Positions 15,944-24,329 of a stretch of DNA of 64,000 bases are shown in pieces. The DNA comes from Halorubrum trapanicum. GTDB taxonomy: Archaea > Halobacteriota > Halobacteria > Halobacteriales > Haloferacaceae. The notes under the pieces are model-generated. The model was not told the origin of the DNA. It saw only the letters and a program-made list of their open reading frames with translations, and ran no database searches. Both the position numbers and the translations under genes were made by a program. The stretch covers positions 124,001-188,000 of the forward strand of contig NZ_JAGGKE010000003.1 in assembly GCF_017873555.1 (NCBI RefSeq), read 5' to 3'. Position 1 is the first letter of the stretch; every line of letters begins with the position of its first letter.

Positions 15944-18286
15944 GTGAAGGTCGCGGACGCGGTGCCGGAGTTCGCCGACGCCTTCGGGTTCGACGAGTTC
16001 AACCGGATGCAACGGGAGGCGCTCCCGGGCATTCTGGAGACCGACCACAACGTGGTCGCGTCGGCGCCGACGGCCTCCGGGAAGACGGCGCTCGCCGAAC
16101 TCGCCATCTGTAAGACGCTCGCGGCGGGCGGCACCGCCCTCTTTATCGCCCCGCTGCGCGCGCTCACGAACGAGAAGGAGAGTGAGTGGGAGCGCTTCGA
16201 GGAGCTGGGCTACTCCGTGTACGTCGTCTCCGGCGAGCGCGACCTGAACCCGCGCCGCGCCGAGCGCGCCGACGTGCTGGTGACGACCCCCGAGAAGGCC
16301 GACAGCGCGACCCGGAAGCACGACTCCGCGCGCTACTCGTTCATCACCGACGTGGACTGCGTCGTCATCGACGAGGTCCACCTGCTCGACTCCGAGAAGC
16401 GCGGTGCCGTACTCGAAGTTACCGTCTCGCGGCTCCGCCGGCTCCAGGACCCCCGTGTGGTCGCGCTCTCGGCGACGATGCCGAACATCGACGACGTCGC
16501 GGAGTGGCTGGACGCGCCCGCGGAGACGACCTACGCCTTCGGCGACGAGTACCGCCCGGTCGACCTCGAGACCGGCGTGAAGACGTACTCGCACGGGTCG
16601 AACGCGTTCGCCGACAAGTACCGCCGGCTCTACCGCGCGCTCGACCTGGCCGAGCCGCACGTCCGCGAGGACGGGCAGGCGCTCGTGTTCGTCTCCTCGC
16701 GACAGGACACGGTCCAGGCGGCCAAGAAGGCGCGCGACGAGATCACCGAGCGCGACATCCCGATCGACTCGCGGGACGACTACGACTTCCACAACGAGGC
16801 GAAGGAGCTGACCAACGACACGCTCCGCCAGTCGGTCACCGACGGCGTCGGCTTCCACCACGCCGGACTGGGGAAAGACGACCGCGACCGCGTCGAGGAG
16901 TGGTTCAAGCAGGGGAAGATCAAGTTCCTCTTCTCGACGTCGACGCTCGCGTGGGGGGTGAACCTCCCCGCGCGCTGCGTCGTCATCCGCGACACGAAGT
17001 ACCACGACCCGCTTGAGGGGGAGACCGACATCTCGCCGCTGGACGTGCTCCAGATGCTCGGGCGCGCCGGCCGCCCGGAGTACGACGACGTGGGGTACGG
17101 CTGGGTGGTCTGCGACCGCGCCGACGCCGACAAGTACCGGAAGCTGCTGCGCGACGGCAAGGAGATCGAGTCGCGGCTCGCGGCCGACCTCGAATCCCAT
17201 CTCAACGCCGAGATCGCGATGGGGACGATCCGGGGGTTAGAGGACGTGATGGCGTGGTTGGAGACCACCTTCTACTACGTCCGGGCGCGGTCGGAGCCGG
17301 ACGCGTACGACTTCCCGACGCTCCGCGACCGCGTGCGCGACACGCTCGAATCGCTCGTCGACGACGGGTTCGTCGCGGCCGACGACGACCTCGCGATCGA
17401 GCCGACCGGGCTGGGCCGGCTCGCCTCGAAGTACTACCTCCGACTCGACACCGCCCGCCGCTTCCGGCGCCTCGCCGACCGCGAGACCCTGACGGTCGAC
17501 TCCGTGCTGGAGACGGTCGCGTCGGCCGGCGAGTTCGACTCCGTCTCGGCGCGCTCGGCCGAGTCGGACGCGATCGACCGCATCCTCGACGGCCGCGACA
17601 CCGACCTGGAGGACGGCCACCGGAAGGTGTTCGCCATCCTGCTCGCCGGGATGGCCGACTCGATCCCCTCGGACCTCCGCTCCGACGCGTGGGTGATCCG
17701 GCAGAACGCGCTCCGCCTGCTCGCCGCGCTCGCGGAGTTCCTCGACCGCTTCGCCGGTCCCCGCGCCGCCAATCTCGCGCGCCGCGTGGAGGCCCGCGTC
17801 GAACACGGCGTCTCCCGCGAGGCCGTCGCGCTCACCGCCATCGAGGGCGTCGGCTCCGGCCGCGCCGAGCGCCTCGCGGACGCCGGTCTCACCTCGCCCG
17901 CCGACGTGGTCGACGCCGGCGCGAGCGAACTCGAACACGCCGGCATGAGCGACTCCGTCGCGGAGCGGATCGTCGACGCCGCGCGCGACTGCCCCCGGAT
18001 CGACGTCGACTGGGGCGACTTCCCCGAGGCCATCGCGGTCGGGGAAAACGAGATGTGCGAGGTCGCCGTGACCGCCGTCTCGGGGAGCGCTCGCGCCGGG
18101 ATCCGCGTCACCGTCAACGACGTGGAGATGACCGCGACGACGACGTACCTCGACGGCGAGGCGACGGTCCCGGTCGGCGTGTTCGGCACGCCCGACGCCG
18201 ACGAACTGGAGTTCGTCGTCGAGGTCGTCTTCCCGGACCTCCCGCTGCTGCCTGTCACGGCGACGCGGACGGTTCGGGTGGCGTAG
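15944..18286 (+). CDS. Ski2/Hel308-type superfamily 2 helicase
   Basis: 780 residues. RecA domain 1: motif Q/I with APTASGKTALAEL (about 40-52), Ia APLRALTNEK, motif II VIDEVHLLD, motif III LSATMPN. RecA domain 2: WGVNLPARCVVI, then motif VI QMLGRAGRPEYDD. A winged-helix/ratchet region and a helix-hairpin-helix (IEGVGSGRAERLADAGL) follow, as in Hel308 repair helicases. A C-terminal beta domain of about 80 residues (FPEAIAVGENEMCEVAVTA onwards) is extra. It is likely a DNA helicase for stalled forks or recombination. The GTG at 15944 was chosen since VKVADAVPEFADAFGFDEF starts the recognisable fold. Confidence 0.85.
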   Translation: MKVADAVPEFADAFGFDEFNRMQREALPGILETDHNVVASAPTASGKTALAELAICKTLAAGGTALFIAPLRALTNEKESEWERFEELGYSVYVVSGERDLNPRRAERADVLVTTPEKADSATRKHDSARYSFITDVDCVVIDEVHLLDSEKRGAVLEVTVSRLRRLQDPRVVALSATMPNIDDVAEWLDAPAETTYAFGDEYRPVDLETGVKTYSHGSNAFADKYRRLYRALDLAEPHVREDGQALVFVSSRQDTVQAAKKARDEITERDIPIDSRDDYDFHNEAKELTNDTLRQSVTDGVGFHHAGLGKDDRDRVEEWFKQGKIKFLFSTSTLAWGVNLPARCVVIRDTKYHDPLEGETDISPLDVLQMLGRAGRPEYDDVGYGWVVCDRADADKYRKLLRDGKEIESRLAADLESHLNAEIAMGTIRGLEDVMAWLETTFYYVRARSEPDAYDFPTLRDRVRDTLESLVDDGFVAADDDLAIEPTGLGRLASKYYLRLDTARRFRRLADRETLTVDSVLETVASAGEFDSVSARSAESDAIDRILDGRDTDLEDGHRKVFAILLAGMADSIPSDLRSDAWVIRQNALRLLAALAEFLDRFAGPRAANLARRVEARVEHGVSREAVALTAIEGVGSGRAERLADAGLTSPADVVDAGASELEHAGMSDSVAERIVDAARDCPRIDVDWGDFPEAIAVGENEMCEVAVTAVSGSARAGIRVTVNDVEMTATTTYLDGEATVPVGVFGTPDADELEFVVEVVFPDLPLLPVTATRTVRVA

Positions 18287-18302
18287 GGACACCTGCGGGG
18301 CT

Positions 18303-18467
18303 GTGGCGCGTGCCGGTGAGCGCCCGAAGGGCGCGAGTCGCACGCGCGAGGGAGTCGCTGGCGCCGGCGGCGCCCGCGACGAGGCTGGGGAGGCGTGAGG
18401 TGCGGTCGCTGTGCGGTGCGGGCGGGACTCAAAGGGGCAGTCGCGAGTCCTCGCGCTGGGGCTTTGG
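18303..18467 (-). repeat. Structured repeat, copy 1 (possible RNA gene)
   Basis: About 165 nt sharing long exact linker blocks with 29673-29917. Three hairpins are visible: GCGCGTGC (18306-18313) pairs with GCACGCGC (18340-18347) around an inner GCGCCC-GAA-GGGCGC; a second stem spans 18354-18380 (GTCGC...GCGAC); a third is CGCGAG-TC-CTCGCG at 18442-18455. Conserved linkers include GAGGCTGGGGAGGCGTGAGG, GGGACTCAAAGGGGCAG and CTGGGGCTTTGG. A TATA-like element at 18498-18506 faces the element on the minus strand, so transcription from 18475 downwards is the favoured direction. It fills most of the 346-nt gap after the helicase gene; small open frames in it are spurious. Confidence 0.7.
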
Positions 18468-18495
18468 AAGTGTTCTCTGTCGTTCCGCGAGCGTT

Positions 18496-18506
18496 CGATT
18501 ATAACC
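18496..18506 (-). promoter_or_regulatory. Candidate TATA box of structured repeat copy 1
   Basis: Minus-strand GGTTATAATCG lies about 30 nt before the repeat's CCAAAGCCCC edge. The second copy has GCTTATAAATG at the same relative place while the surrounding bases differ, which argues that the box is functionally kept. Confidence 0.45.
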
Positions 18507-18632
18507 GGGCGTCCGGGGGGTTCGCGAAATCTGCCACCTCGTCGCATCAGCAGTATTCGTCGCCACCCGCTCTACATCCCCAATAAACTCCATCAACGAC
18601 CGCTTTTCACCCATCCCGCGGCCACCCGCCCC

Positions 18633-19400
18633 ATGCCGCAACGACTCCGTGTGCTCGCAGGCGACTGTCAGGTGACCGACCGCGGCGACCGCACCCGCAC
18701 GCACCGCGGGCGCGTCGTCGTCCTGATCAAACCGGACGACACGACGCTCGTCCACGACGCCGACGGCTACCAGCCGGTCGCGTGGCTCACCCGGCCCGAG
18801 AGCGTGGTCGTCGAGGGCGACGGCGACGGGTTCACCGTCACCGCCCGCGACGGCTCCCGGCGGCTCCGGGTGGTCGCCGAGGAAGCGACCGCGTGCCGGG
18901 CGCTCCCCGTCACCGAGGCGGGCGTCCCGGTCGGCGCCTGCCCCGACGACGGCGGGCCGCTCGTGCGCTCGCGCGGCGACGTGGTCTGTCTCGACTGCGA
19001 GACCCGCTGGGGGCTGCCGGCGGGCGCGAGCGTGACGGACGCGACCTGCGACGACTGCGGCCTGCCGAAGATCCGCGTCGAGCGCGGGGAGCCGTTCCAC
19101 CTCTGTCTCGACCCCGCCTGCGACCCGATGGAGGACGCCGTCAGCGACCGGTTCGACCGAGCGTGGGACTGTCCCGACTGCGAGGGCGACCTCCGCGTCC
19201 GCTCCGCCCCCGGCCGCGTCTACCTCGGCTGCGAGAACTACCCCGACTGCGAGACCACCTTCTCGTTTCCCGCCGGCGTCGTTGTCGACGAGTGCGACTG
19301 CGGGCTGCCCGTCTTCGAGACGGCGGCCGGACTCGGCTGTCTGGACGGGACCTGCGCGGTCGGCGGCCATACGGCGAGTAAAAAGGCGAAGTCTGAGTAG
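18633..19400 (+). CDS. NucS N-terminal-like domain fused to topoisomerase-type zinc fingers
   Basis: 255 residues. Residues 1-95 (RLRVLAGDCQVTDRGDR, GRVVVLIKPDDTTLVHDADG, QPVAWLTRPESV) match the DNA-binding N-terminal domain of NucS/EndoMS (DUF91). The NucS PD-(D/E)XK nuclease half is absent. Instead there are at least three C4 zinc ribbons: C-x2-C pairs around VCLDCETRWGLP, CDDCGLPKI, and WDCPDCEGDLRVR...YLGCENYPDC, like the topoisomerase I C-terminal fingers. It probably binds single-stranded or damaged DNA. The ATG at 18633 is the first codon of the conserved region; an open frame reaching 18411 reads through the structured repeat. Confidence 0.75.
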   Translation: MPQRLRVLAGDCQVTDRGDRTRTHRGRVVVLIKPDDTTLVHDADGYQPVAWLTRPESVVVEGDGDGFTVTARDGSRRLRVVAEEATACRALPVTEAGVPVGACPDDGGPLVRSRGDVVCLDCETRWGLPAGASVTDATCDDCGLPKIRVERGEPFHLCLDPACDPMEDAVSDRFDRAWDCPDCEGDLRVRSAPGRVYLGCENYPDCETTFSFPAGVVVDECDCGLPVFETAAGLGCLDGTCAVGGHTASKKAKSE

Positions 19401-19408
19401 CGGCCGGC

Positions 19409-20395
19409 CTACTCCGCGAGCTGCTGGCGGCCCGGCGCGATGAGGCGGTCGAGGTACTCCGCGAGCGCGCCCTTCGCGTCCGCGGGGTGGAGTTCGCCCG
19501 ACTCTAGGTCGGCCTCCAGGTCGTCGTAGGCGTCGTACTCCAGGTTCCCGCCGTACTCCTCGGGGCGCTCGACGGTCACCGCGTCGAACCGCGGGAACAC
19601 GTGGTACTCGAACACCTGGAGGACGGGGTTGTCGCGCTCGGCGCCGTCGTCGGTCGGCTCGGGGTCGGCCGTCGGCGGGCAGTAGGCGTCGTTCACCTTC
19701 GACTCGATATCCTCGCGGGAGTCCTCCATCGAGATGGTGACGCCCTCGCTGGAGGACATCTTCCCGCGGCCGGTGCCGAGGTCCGCGATGAGCGGCGTGT
19801 GGAGGCTCGTCGGCGGCTCGCGGTCGATGCTCGGGAGCACGTCGCGCGCGAGCATGTGGACCTTCCGCTGTTCCATCCCGCCGACCGCGATGTCGACGCC
19901 GAGGTACGGGATGTCGAGCGCCTGCATCAGCGGGTAGACGGCCTGGGACACCTTCACGGAGTCGCCGGAGGTGATCTCGGCCATCGCGCGCTCGGCCCGA
20001 GCGAGGGTGGTCTCAAGCTCCAAGGCGTGGAGGTCGAGGGTGTAGTCGTCGTCGAGCTGGAAGTCGGAGCCGAGGACGAACTGCGTGTTCGACTCGTCGA
20101 GCCCGTAGGCGATGAACTGGTCGCGCATCCGCTCTGCGGTGTGGCGGATCTCCTCGAACGACCCCTTGTCGTTGAGGTATGCGTGTACGTCGGCCAACAG
20201 CACGGTCACCTCGAACCCGGCCTCCTGGAGGTCGATGAGCTTGTTCGCGGTGAGCATGTGACCGATGTGGAGCACGCCCGAGGGCTCGTAGCCGACGTAC
20301 GCCCGCTTGCCCTCGGGGTCGTCGGCCAGCGCCTCGATCTCCTCTTCGGTGACCACCTCGGCCGCGTTCCGGGTGATCAGCTCGTGAGCGTCCAT
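19409..20395 (-). CDS. tyrS: Tyrosyl-tRNA synthetase
   Basis: 328 residues, a class I enzyme of archaeal length. The HIGH box is in GVLHIGHMLTANKL (about 40-53) and the KMSKS box reads GKMSSSEGVTI (about 210-220). YVGYEPSG and the LMQALDIPYLGVDIAVGG segment form the Tyr and tRNA pocket. It activates tyrosine and charges tRNA-Tyr in the cytoplasm. The gene is convergent with the zinc-finger gene (8-nt gap) and co-oriented with the DUF460 gene upstream, separated by 87 nt. It lacks the bacterial S4-like C-terminal domain, as expected for archaea. Confidence 0.95.
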   Translation of the reverse strand: MDAHELITRNAAEVVTEEEIEALADDPEGKRAYVGYEPSGVLHIGHMLTANKLIDLQEAGFEVTVLLADVHAYLNDKGSFEEIRHTAERMRDQFIAYGLDESNTQFVLGSDFQLDDDYTLDLHALELETTLARAERAMAEITSGDSVKVSQAVYPLMQALDIPYLGVDIAVGGMEQRKVHMLARDVLPSIDREPPTSLHTPLIADLGTGRGKMSSSEGVTISMEDSREDIESKVNDAYCPPTADPEPTDDGAERDNPVLQVFEYHVFPRFDAVTVERPEEYGGNLEYDAYDDLEADLESGELHPADAKGALAEYLDRLIAPGRQQLAE

Positions 20396-20482
20396 ACGTC
20401 CGACTGTGCGTTCCCGGACATATGACTTCTGGATGCGTGTCGACGGATCGCGCGGAGCGCCGCCAGTGCGGCCGTCGGCCGC

Positions 20483-22537
20483 TCACTCCTCGGTCTCCGG
20501 GAGCGTCCGCCCCGCGCGGTGTTCGGAGATGATCCGGTCGATCCGCTCGGCCTTCTCGTCGCGGCGGCGCTCCTCGGCGCGCTCCTCCCAGTCGTCGACG
20601 GCGGCGGCCAGGTCCTCCTCGCTCGCGACCGCCAGCTCGTCCACCTCGCGGACCGGCACCGCGTCGGCGGGCACCACCGGAACCGCGCGCTCGAACAGCA
20701 CCTCGTCGGCCACGTCCGAGATCCGCCCGTCGCCGCGGATCACCGCCCGCGGCTCCGTCTCGGCGAGCCGCTCCGCGGTCCGGCGGCCCGCCCCGGACGC
20801 GTCGCGGAGGTACACCACGTCGCCGGCGACCAGCCCGTACGCCTCGTCGGCGGCGTCGAGCGCGTCGAGCGTGAACTGCTCGACCACCTTCACGCTCACC
20901 AGCCCCTGCCCCTGCGCCACGTCGCCGAAGTTCGAGTGGTCGAGCCGCCACAGCTCCTTTAACGTCTCCACCTTCCGTTCGAGGTCGGCGACGCGCTCCT
21001 GTGCCTCGTCGCGCTCGCGCTCCAGCCGGTCCGTCTCGCGTTCGAGCCGCGAGACCGCCCGCCGGGTGCGCGCCTCGATGCGCTCCTCGCGTTTCGCGTC
21101 CTCCAGCTCCGACTCCAGCTCCGCGATCCGCTCGTCGCGCTCGTCGAGGTCGTCCTCCAGCGACTCGGCGTGCGACTCCAGCCGGTCGACGCGCTCGCGG
21201 AGCCGCCGGATCGTCTCCTCCTCCTCGGTGCGCTCCGGCTCCGTTGGGTCGGTCTCTTCGTCGTCCTCTCCGTCGCCGTTTCCGCCGCCGCCGTCGTCCT
21301 CGCTCAGCTCCTCGATGACGGACTCCACCGACGAGCCGCCCGCGACGACCCCGGCGACCACCGCCCCGCGGTCGAGTCTGGGCGGCGTCTTCGCCGCGAT
21401 CCGCTCGAACTGGTCTGCGTGGTCGTCGAAGGCGTACAGCGCGGCCGCCAGCGCGTCGCGCTCGTGGTCGTTCGCGTAGCTCGCCTCGCGGGTGCGGTGG
21501 AGCTTCTCGTCGACCGGGAGGTCGGTCGTGGGCTGCCACCCCGCGGCGTCGAACGAGCGCCGGAACTTCTCGACGGTCTCCGGCATCGGCTCCACGTCGG
21601 CGGCGACGATGATCGGCTGGCCCTGCTCGACGATCCACTCGGTCACCTCGGCGGTGTCGCCGGTCCGCGAGGAGTATAACGCGTGGACGGTGCCGTCGAG
21701 TCCGACGACCGCGGCCGCGGTGGTGGTGCCGGGGTCGATCCCGACGATGACGCGGTCGCGCCGCTTCACCAGGGGCTCGTACTCGATGCCGTCGCGGCGC
21801 TCGCGCTCGACCTCGACGCGCACGTCGCCCGCCCGCGAGTTCGAGACGGGGATGTCCTCCGGACGGGCCTCCACCGTGAACGTCGCGTTCGCGTAGCCGC
21901 CGTACTTCTCGGTCACGTCGCGCTCGAAGTCGAGGTTCGTCTCCTTCAGCTTCGACTGGACCTGTCGCGTCCGCTTCCGGACGTTGCCGTGGATTCGGCG
22001 GGTGTAGCGGTCCTGGCTCCACCCGCCCTTTCCGGTCGAGCGACCGCGGGACACCTTCACGGTCGTCTCGTCGGTGAACGCGGTCACCTCGTGGCCGACG
22101 TTGGCCGCGGCGAGCCGCGCGGCCGCCTCCGCCTCCTTCATCGGCTCCTTCCCGTAGGGGATCCCGTGTCGGGAGGCGACCCGGGAGAGGGGTTCCGGGC
22201 GCTCCGCGCCGGTCACCTGGACGAGCCGAGTCCCGTCCGGTAGCGACCGGAGGAACCCCACCAGCTCACCCTTGTCCGCCGCCAGCTCGTAGGCGTTATC
22301 GGTGGCGACGTAGAGGGGTTCGCGGTCGTCGATCAGGCGGCAGAGCTTCCGGAAGGAGACCACGTCGCGGGTGACTCGCGCCATCGGCCCGTCGGCGTCC
22401 GGGGCGTCCGGGTCGTCCTCGTCGACCGGGTCGAGGACAACGAGGGCGTAGGAGGGGCTGTCGCCGCGGACGTCGCCGCTGTGGACGTCGACGCCGAACA
22501 CCGGCCGGTCGCGGGCGCGGATGGTCCGGGTTGTCAC
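20483..22537 (-). CDS. DUF460 (COG2433) RNase H-like nuclease-fold coiled-coil protein
   Basis: 684 residues. The N-terminal part has RNase H-fold strands (RPVFGVDVHSGD; YVATDNAYEL), then a basic linker, a second RNase H-like core (RVIVGIDPGTTTAAAVV around 260; PIIVAADVEP), an acidic linker, a long coiled coil (about 420-530) and a C-terminal globular part. Such architecture suits a nucleic-acid-binding or Holliday-junction-type protein, but the function is unproven. GTG 22537 is preferred: the TATA box GTATATAC lies 24-31 nt upstream, inside the frame extension that would start at 22573. Confidence 0.8.
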   Translation of the reverse strand: MTTRTIRARDRPVFGVDVHSGDVRGDSPSYALVVLDPVDEDDPDAPDADGPMARVTRDVVSFRKLCRLIDDREPLYVATDNAYELAADKGELVGFLRSLPDGTRLVQVTGAERPEPLSRVASRHGIPYGKEPMKEAEAAARLAAANVGHEVTAFTDETTVKVSRGRSTGKGGWSQDRYTRRIHGNVRKRTRQVQSKLKETNLDFERDVTEKYGGYANATFTVEARPEDIPVSNSRAGDVRVEVERERRDGIEYEPLVKRRDRVIVGIDPGTTTAAAVVGLDGTVHALYSSRTGDTAEVTEWIVEQGQPIIVAADVEPMPETVEKFRRSFDAAGWQPTTDLPVDEKLHRTREASYANDHERDALAAALYAFDDHADQFERIAAKTPPRLDRGAVVAGVVAGGSSVESVIEELSEDDGGGGNGDGEDDEETDPTEPERTEEEETIRRLRERVDRLESHAESLEDDLDERDERIAELESELEDAKREERIEARTRRAVSRLERETDRLERERDEAQERVADLERKVETLKELWRLDHSNFGDVAQGQGLVSVKVVEQFTLDALDAADEAYGLVAGDVVYLRDASGAGRRTAERLAETEPRAVIRGDGRISDVADEVLFERAVPVVPADAVPVREVDELAVASEEDLAAAVDDWEERAEERRRDEKAERIDRIISEHRAGRTLPETEE

Positions 22538-22560
22538 GGACCGAGGTAGGTCGTTGCCGC

Positions 22561-22568
22561 GTATATAC
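22561..22568 (-). promoter_or_regulatory. TATA box of the DUF460 gene
   Basis: GTATATAC (self-complementary) sits 24-31 nt upstream of the minus-strand GTG at 22537. The position decides in favour of that start codon and a leaderless transcript. Confidence 0.65.
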
Positions 22569-22612
22569 CCCACGCCGGGGGAGGGCGCGGCGAGTATCGA
22601 GCGCGCGGCGCC

Positions 22613-23794
22613 TCAGAAGACTCCCGGTTCGTCCTCGATCGACCCGCGGCCGCCGATGACCCGCGGCGTCCCGCCGGTCTGGATGATGTTGAACGCGGTC
22701 ATCAGGTCCGACCGCGAGATGAGACCGACGAGTTCGCCGTCGGCGTCGACGACGGGAAGCCGCCCCACGCCGTGTTCCTGCATCGTCTGGAGCGCGGTCA
22801 GGGCGTCGGCGCTCGGGTCGGCCGCGACGAGGTCGGTCGCCATCACGTCGTCGACGCGGTAGGCGTCGCGCTCGACCTCGCGGACCGACCGGGCGTCCTC
22901 CAGGGTGACCATCCCGACGAGTGCGTCGCCGTCGAGGACGGGGTAGCCCGTGTGGCGCTCCTCGAACATCCGATTCATCAGGTCGGCGACCGAGGTGTCC
23001 TCCGTCACCGTGTGGAGGTCCTCGCGGCGCGTCATCACGTCGGCGACGGTGACGTCCTCGAAGGCGGCCTTCAGCGTCGTCTGCTGGGCCTCGCCCGAGG
23101 CGGCGATGTAGACGAAGAAGGCGAGCACGATGAGCAGCAGCTGGAAGGAGAACAGGCCGATGATTCCCATCAGGAACGCGAACACCTTCCCCACGGCGGC
23201 GGCCCGCTGGGTCGCCTGCGCGTGCGGCTGGTTCCGCGCGAGCAGCGCCCGGAGGACCCGCCCGCCGTCCATCGGGAACGCGGGGAGCATGTTGAACACG
23301 GCGAGGACGACGTTCAACAGCGCGAGGTAGCCGAACACGAAGAGGACCGCGTCGGCGCCGCCGGGCGCGACGAGCACGACCCCGTAGCAGGCGACCCCGA
23401 CCACGACGCTGACCAGCGGGCCGGCGATCGCGATCCAGAATTCGTGTTTCCAGTCCTCGGGGAACTCGGCGAAGCTGGCGAGCCCGCCGAGCAGCCACAG
23501 CGTGATCGACTCGATCTCGTAGCCGTAGCGCATGGCGACCAGCGAGTGGCCGAACTCGTGGAGCAGCACCCCGACGAACAGCCCGACCGCGGCCGACAGC
23601 CCGAGGATCCACGGGGTGTTGCCGGCCGCGACCGCGGCGGTGTCGATCCCGAGTCCGGCGGCCTCGTTCATCACCTCGGCGATGGTGTCGACCTCGCCGC
23701 CGATGAGGTACGCGAACAGCGGTAAGACGAGCAGAAACGTCCAATTGAGCCTGATCGGAATCCCGAACGCGGTCCCGATCTTGATTCCACGCAT
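22613..23794 (-). CDS. Site-2 protease family (M50) metalloprotease with tandem CBS domains
   Basis: 393 residues. About six membrane segments hold the zinc motif HEFGHSL (near residue 80) and the second metal motif NMLPAFPMDGGRVLRAL (near 168-184), so it is an active-type intramembrane protease. Two C-terminal CBS modules (VADVMTRREDLHTVTEDTS and VDDVMATDLVAADPSADA onwards) probably bind adenine nucleotides and gate the protease. Substrates are unknown; family members release membrane-bound regulators. The ATG at 23794 has a TATA-like CTTAACC about 27 nt upstream, within the tandem repeat shared with the divergent cupin gene. Confidence 0.93.
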   Translation of the reverse strand: MRGIKIGTAFGIPIRLNWTFLLVLPLFAYLIGGEVDTIAEVMNEAAGLGIDTAAVAAGNTPWILGLSAAVGLFVGVLLHEFGHSLVAMRYGYEIESITLWLLGGLASFAEFPEDWKHEFWIAIAGPLVSVVVGVACYGVVLVAPGGADAVLFVFGYLALLNVVLAVFNMLPAFPMDGGRVLRALLARNQPHAQATQRAAAVGKVFAFLMGIIGLFSFQLLLIVLAFFVYIAASGEAQQTTLKAAFEDVTVADVMTRREDLHTVTEDTSVADLMNRMFEERHTGYPVLDGDALVGMVTLEDARSVREVERDAYRVDDVMATDLVAADPSADALTALQTMQEHGVGRLPVVDADGELVGLISRSDLMTAFNIIQTGGTPRVIGGRGSIEDEPGVF

Positions 23795-23806
23795 GCCACC
23801 GGGTTC

Positions 23807-23885
23807 GGTCGGTGACCGGTTAAGTCACGGGGTCCGCTCGGTGATCGATTGAGTCACGGGGGCCACTCAGTGAGCCGTTAAATAC
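23807..23885. repeat. 29-bp tandem repeat forming a divergent promoter
   Basis: Three direct copies of about 20-25 bp start at 23811, 23840 and 23869, exactly 29 bp apart: GGTGACCGGTTAAGTCACGG, GGTGATCGATTGAGTCACGG and the more diverged AGTGAGCCGTTAAATACCCG. The TTAA of copy 1 serves as a minus-strand TATA for the site-2 protease gene. The TTAAATAC of copy 3 (23878-23885) is the TATA of the cupin gene at 23907. Copies 1 and 2 also contain a GTGA...TCAC inverted pair, so a regulator may bind each unit. Confidence 0.65.
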
Positions 23886-23906
23886 CCGCCCCGCGTCACG
23901 GACGCC

Positions 23907-24287
23907 ATGAGCGACGCAGGCGATCCCGACTCGGTCGTGAAGCGCGGCGACGAGGTCTCGTACGAACCCGTCGAGGCCGCCGAGGGCCTCTCGAAGGGCG
24001 TCCTCCTCGACGAGTCCGACGGCGCCCCGAACTTCGCGATGCGCCGGTTCGAACTCGCGCCGGGCGCCGCAGTCCCCCGGCACACCAACGCGGTCGAACA
24101 CGAGCAGTACGTCCTCGCCGGCAACTACGTCGTCGGAATCGGTGAGGAGGAACACGCCGTTTCGCCCGGCGACGCCCTGTTGGTCCCCGCCGGCGTCGAA
24201 CACTGGTACCGAAACGAGGGTGACGAGCCCGGCGCGTTCATCTGCGCGGTGCCGAACGGCGACGACCGTATCGAACTCGTCGAGTAG
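23907..24287 (+). CDS. Single-domain cupin protein
   Basis: 126 residues with one cupin barrel. Motif 1 is VPRHTNAVEHEQYVLAG (about 52-68), supplying metal ligands H55, H61 and E62. Motif 2 is PGDALLVPAGVEHWYRN, with the motif 2 histidine before W. This resembles small cupins with isomerase, dioxygenase or sugar-binding roles; no specific reaction can be assigned. The ATG at 23907 lies 22-29 nt downstream of TTAAATAC, implying a leaderless mRNA. It shares a divergent repeat-bearing promoter with the site-2 protease and converges with the aspartoacylase-like gene. Confidence 0.85.
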   Translation: MSDAGDPDSVVKRGDEVSYEPVEAAEGLSKGVLLDESDGAPNFAMRRFELAPGAAVPRHTNAVEHEQYVLAGNYVVGIGEEEHAVSPGDALLVPAGVEHWYRNEGDEPGAFICAVPNGDDRIELVE

Positions 24288-24329
24288 GCGGCGGGCGGTC
24301 GCCCGCGCGCCGCGGCCAGGAGGGGCCGA

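Noticed and set aside
18395-18586. Small open frames inside structured repeat copy 1, and similar ones in copy 2 (29469-29861, 29518-29754, 29655-30041)
   Set aside because: They occur in every frame, differ in length between copies and follow the hairpins instead of codon usage; treated as non-coding.
23807-23885. CRISPR array
   Set aside because: The three repeats are contiguous at 29-bp period without spacers, diverge quickly and lie between two promoters; no cas genes in the window.
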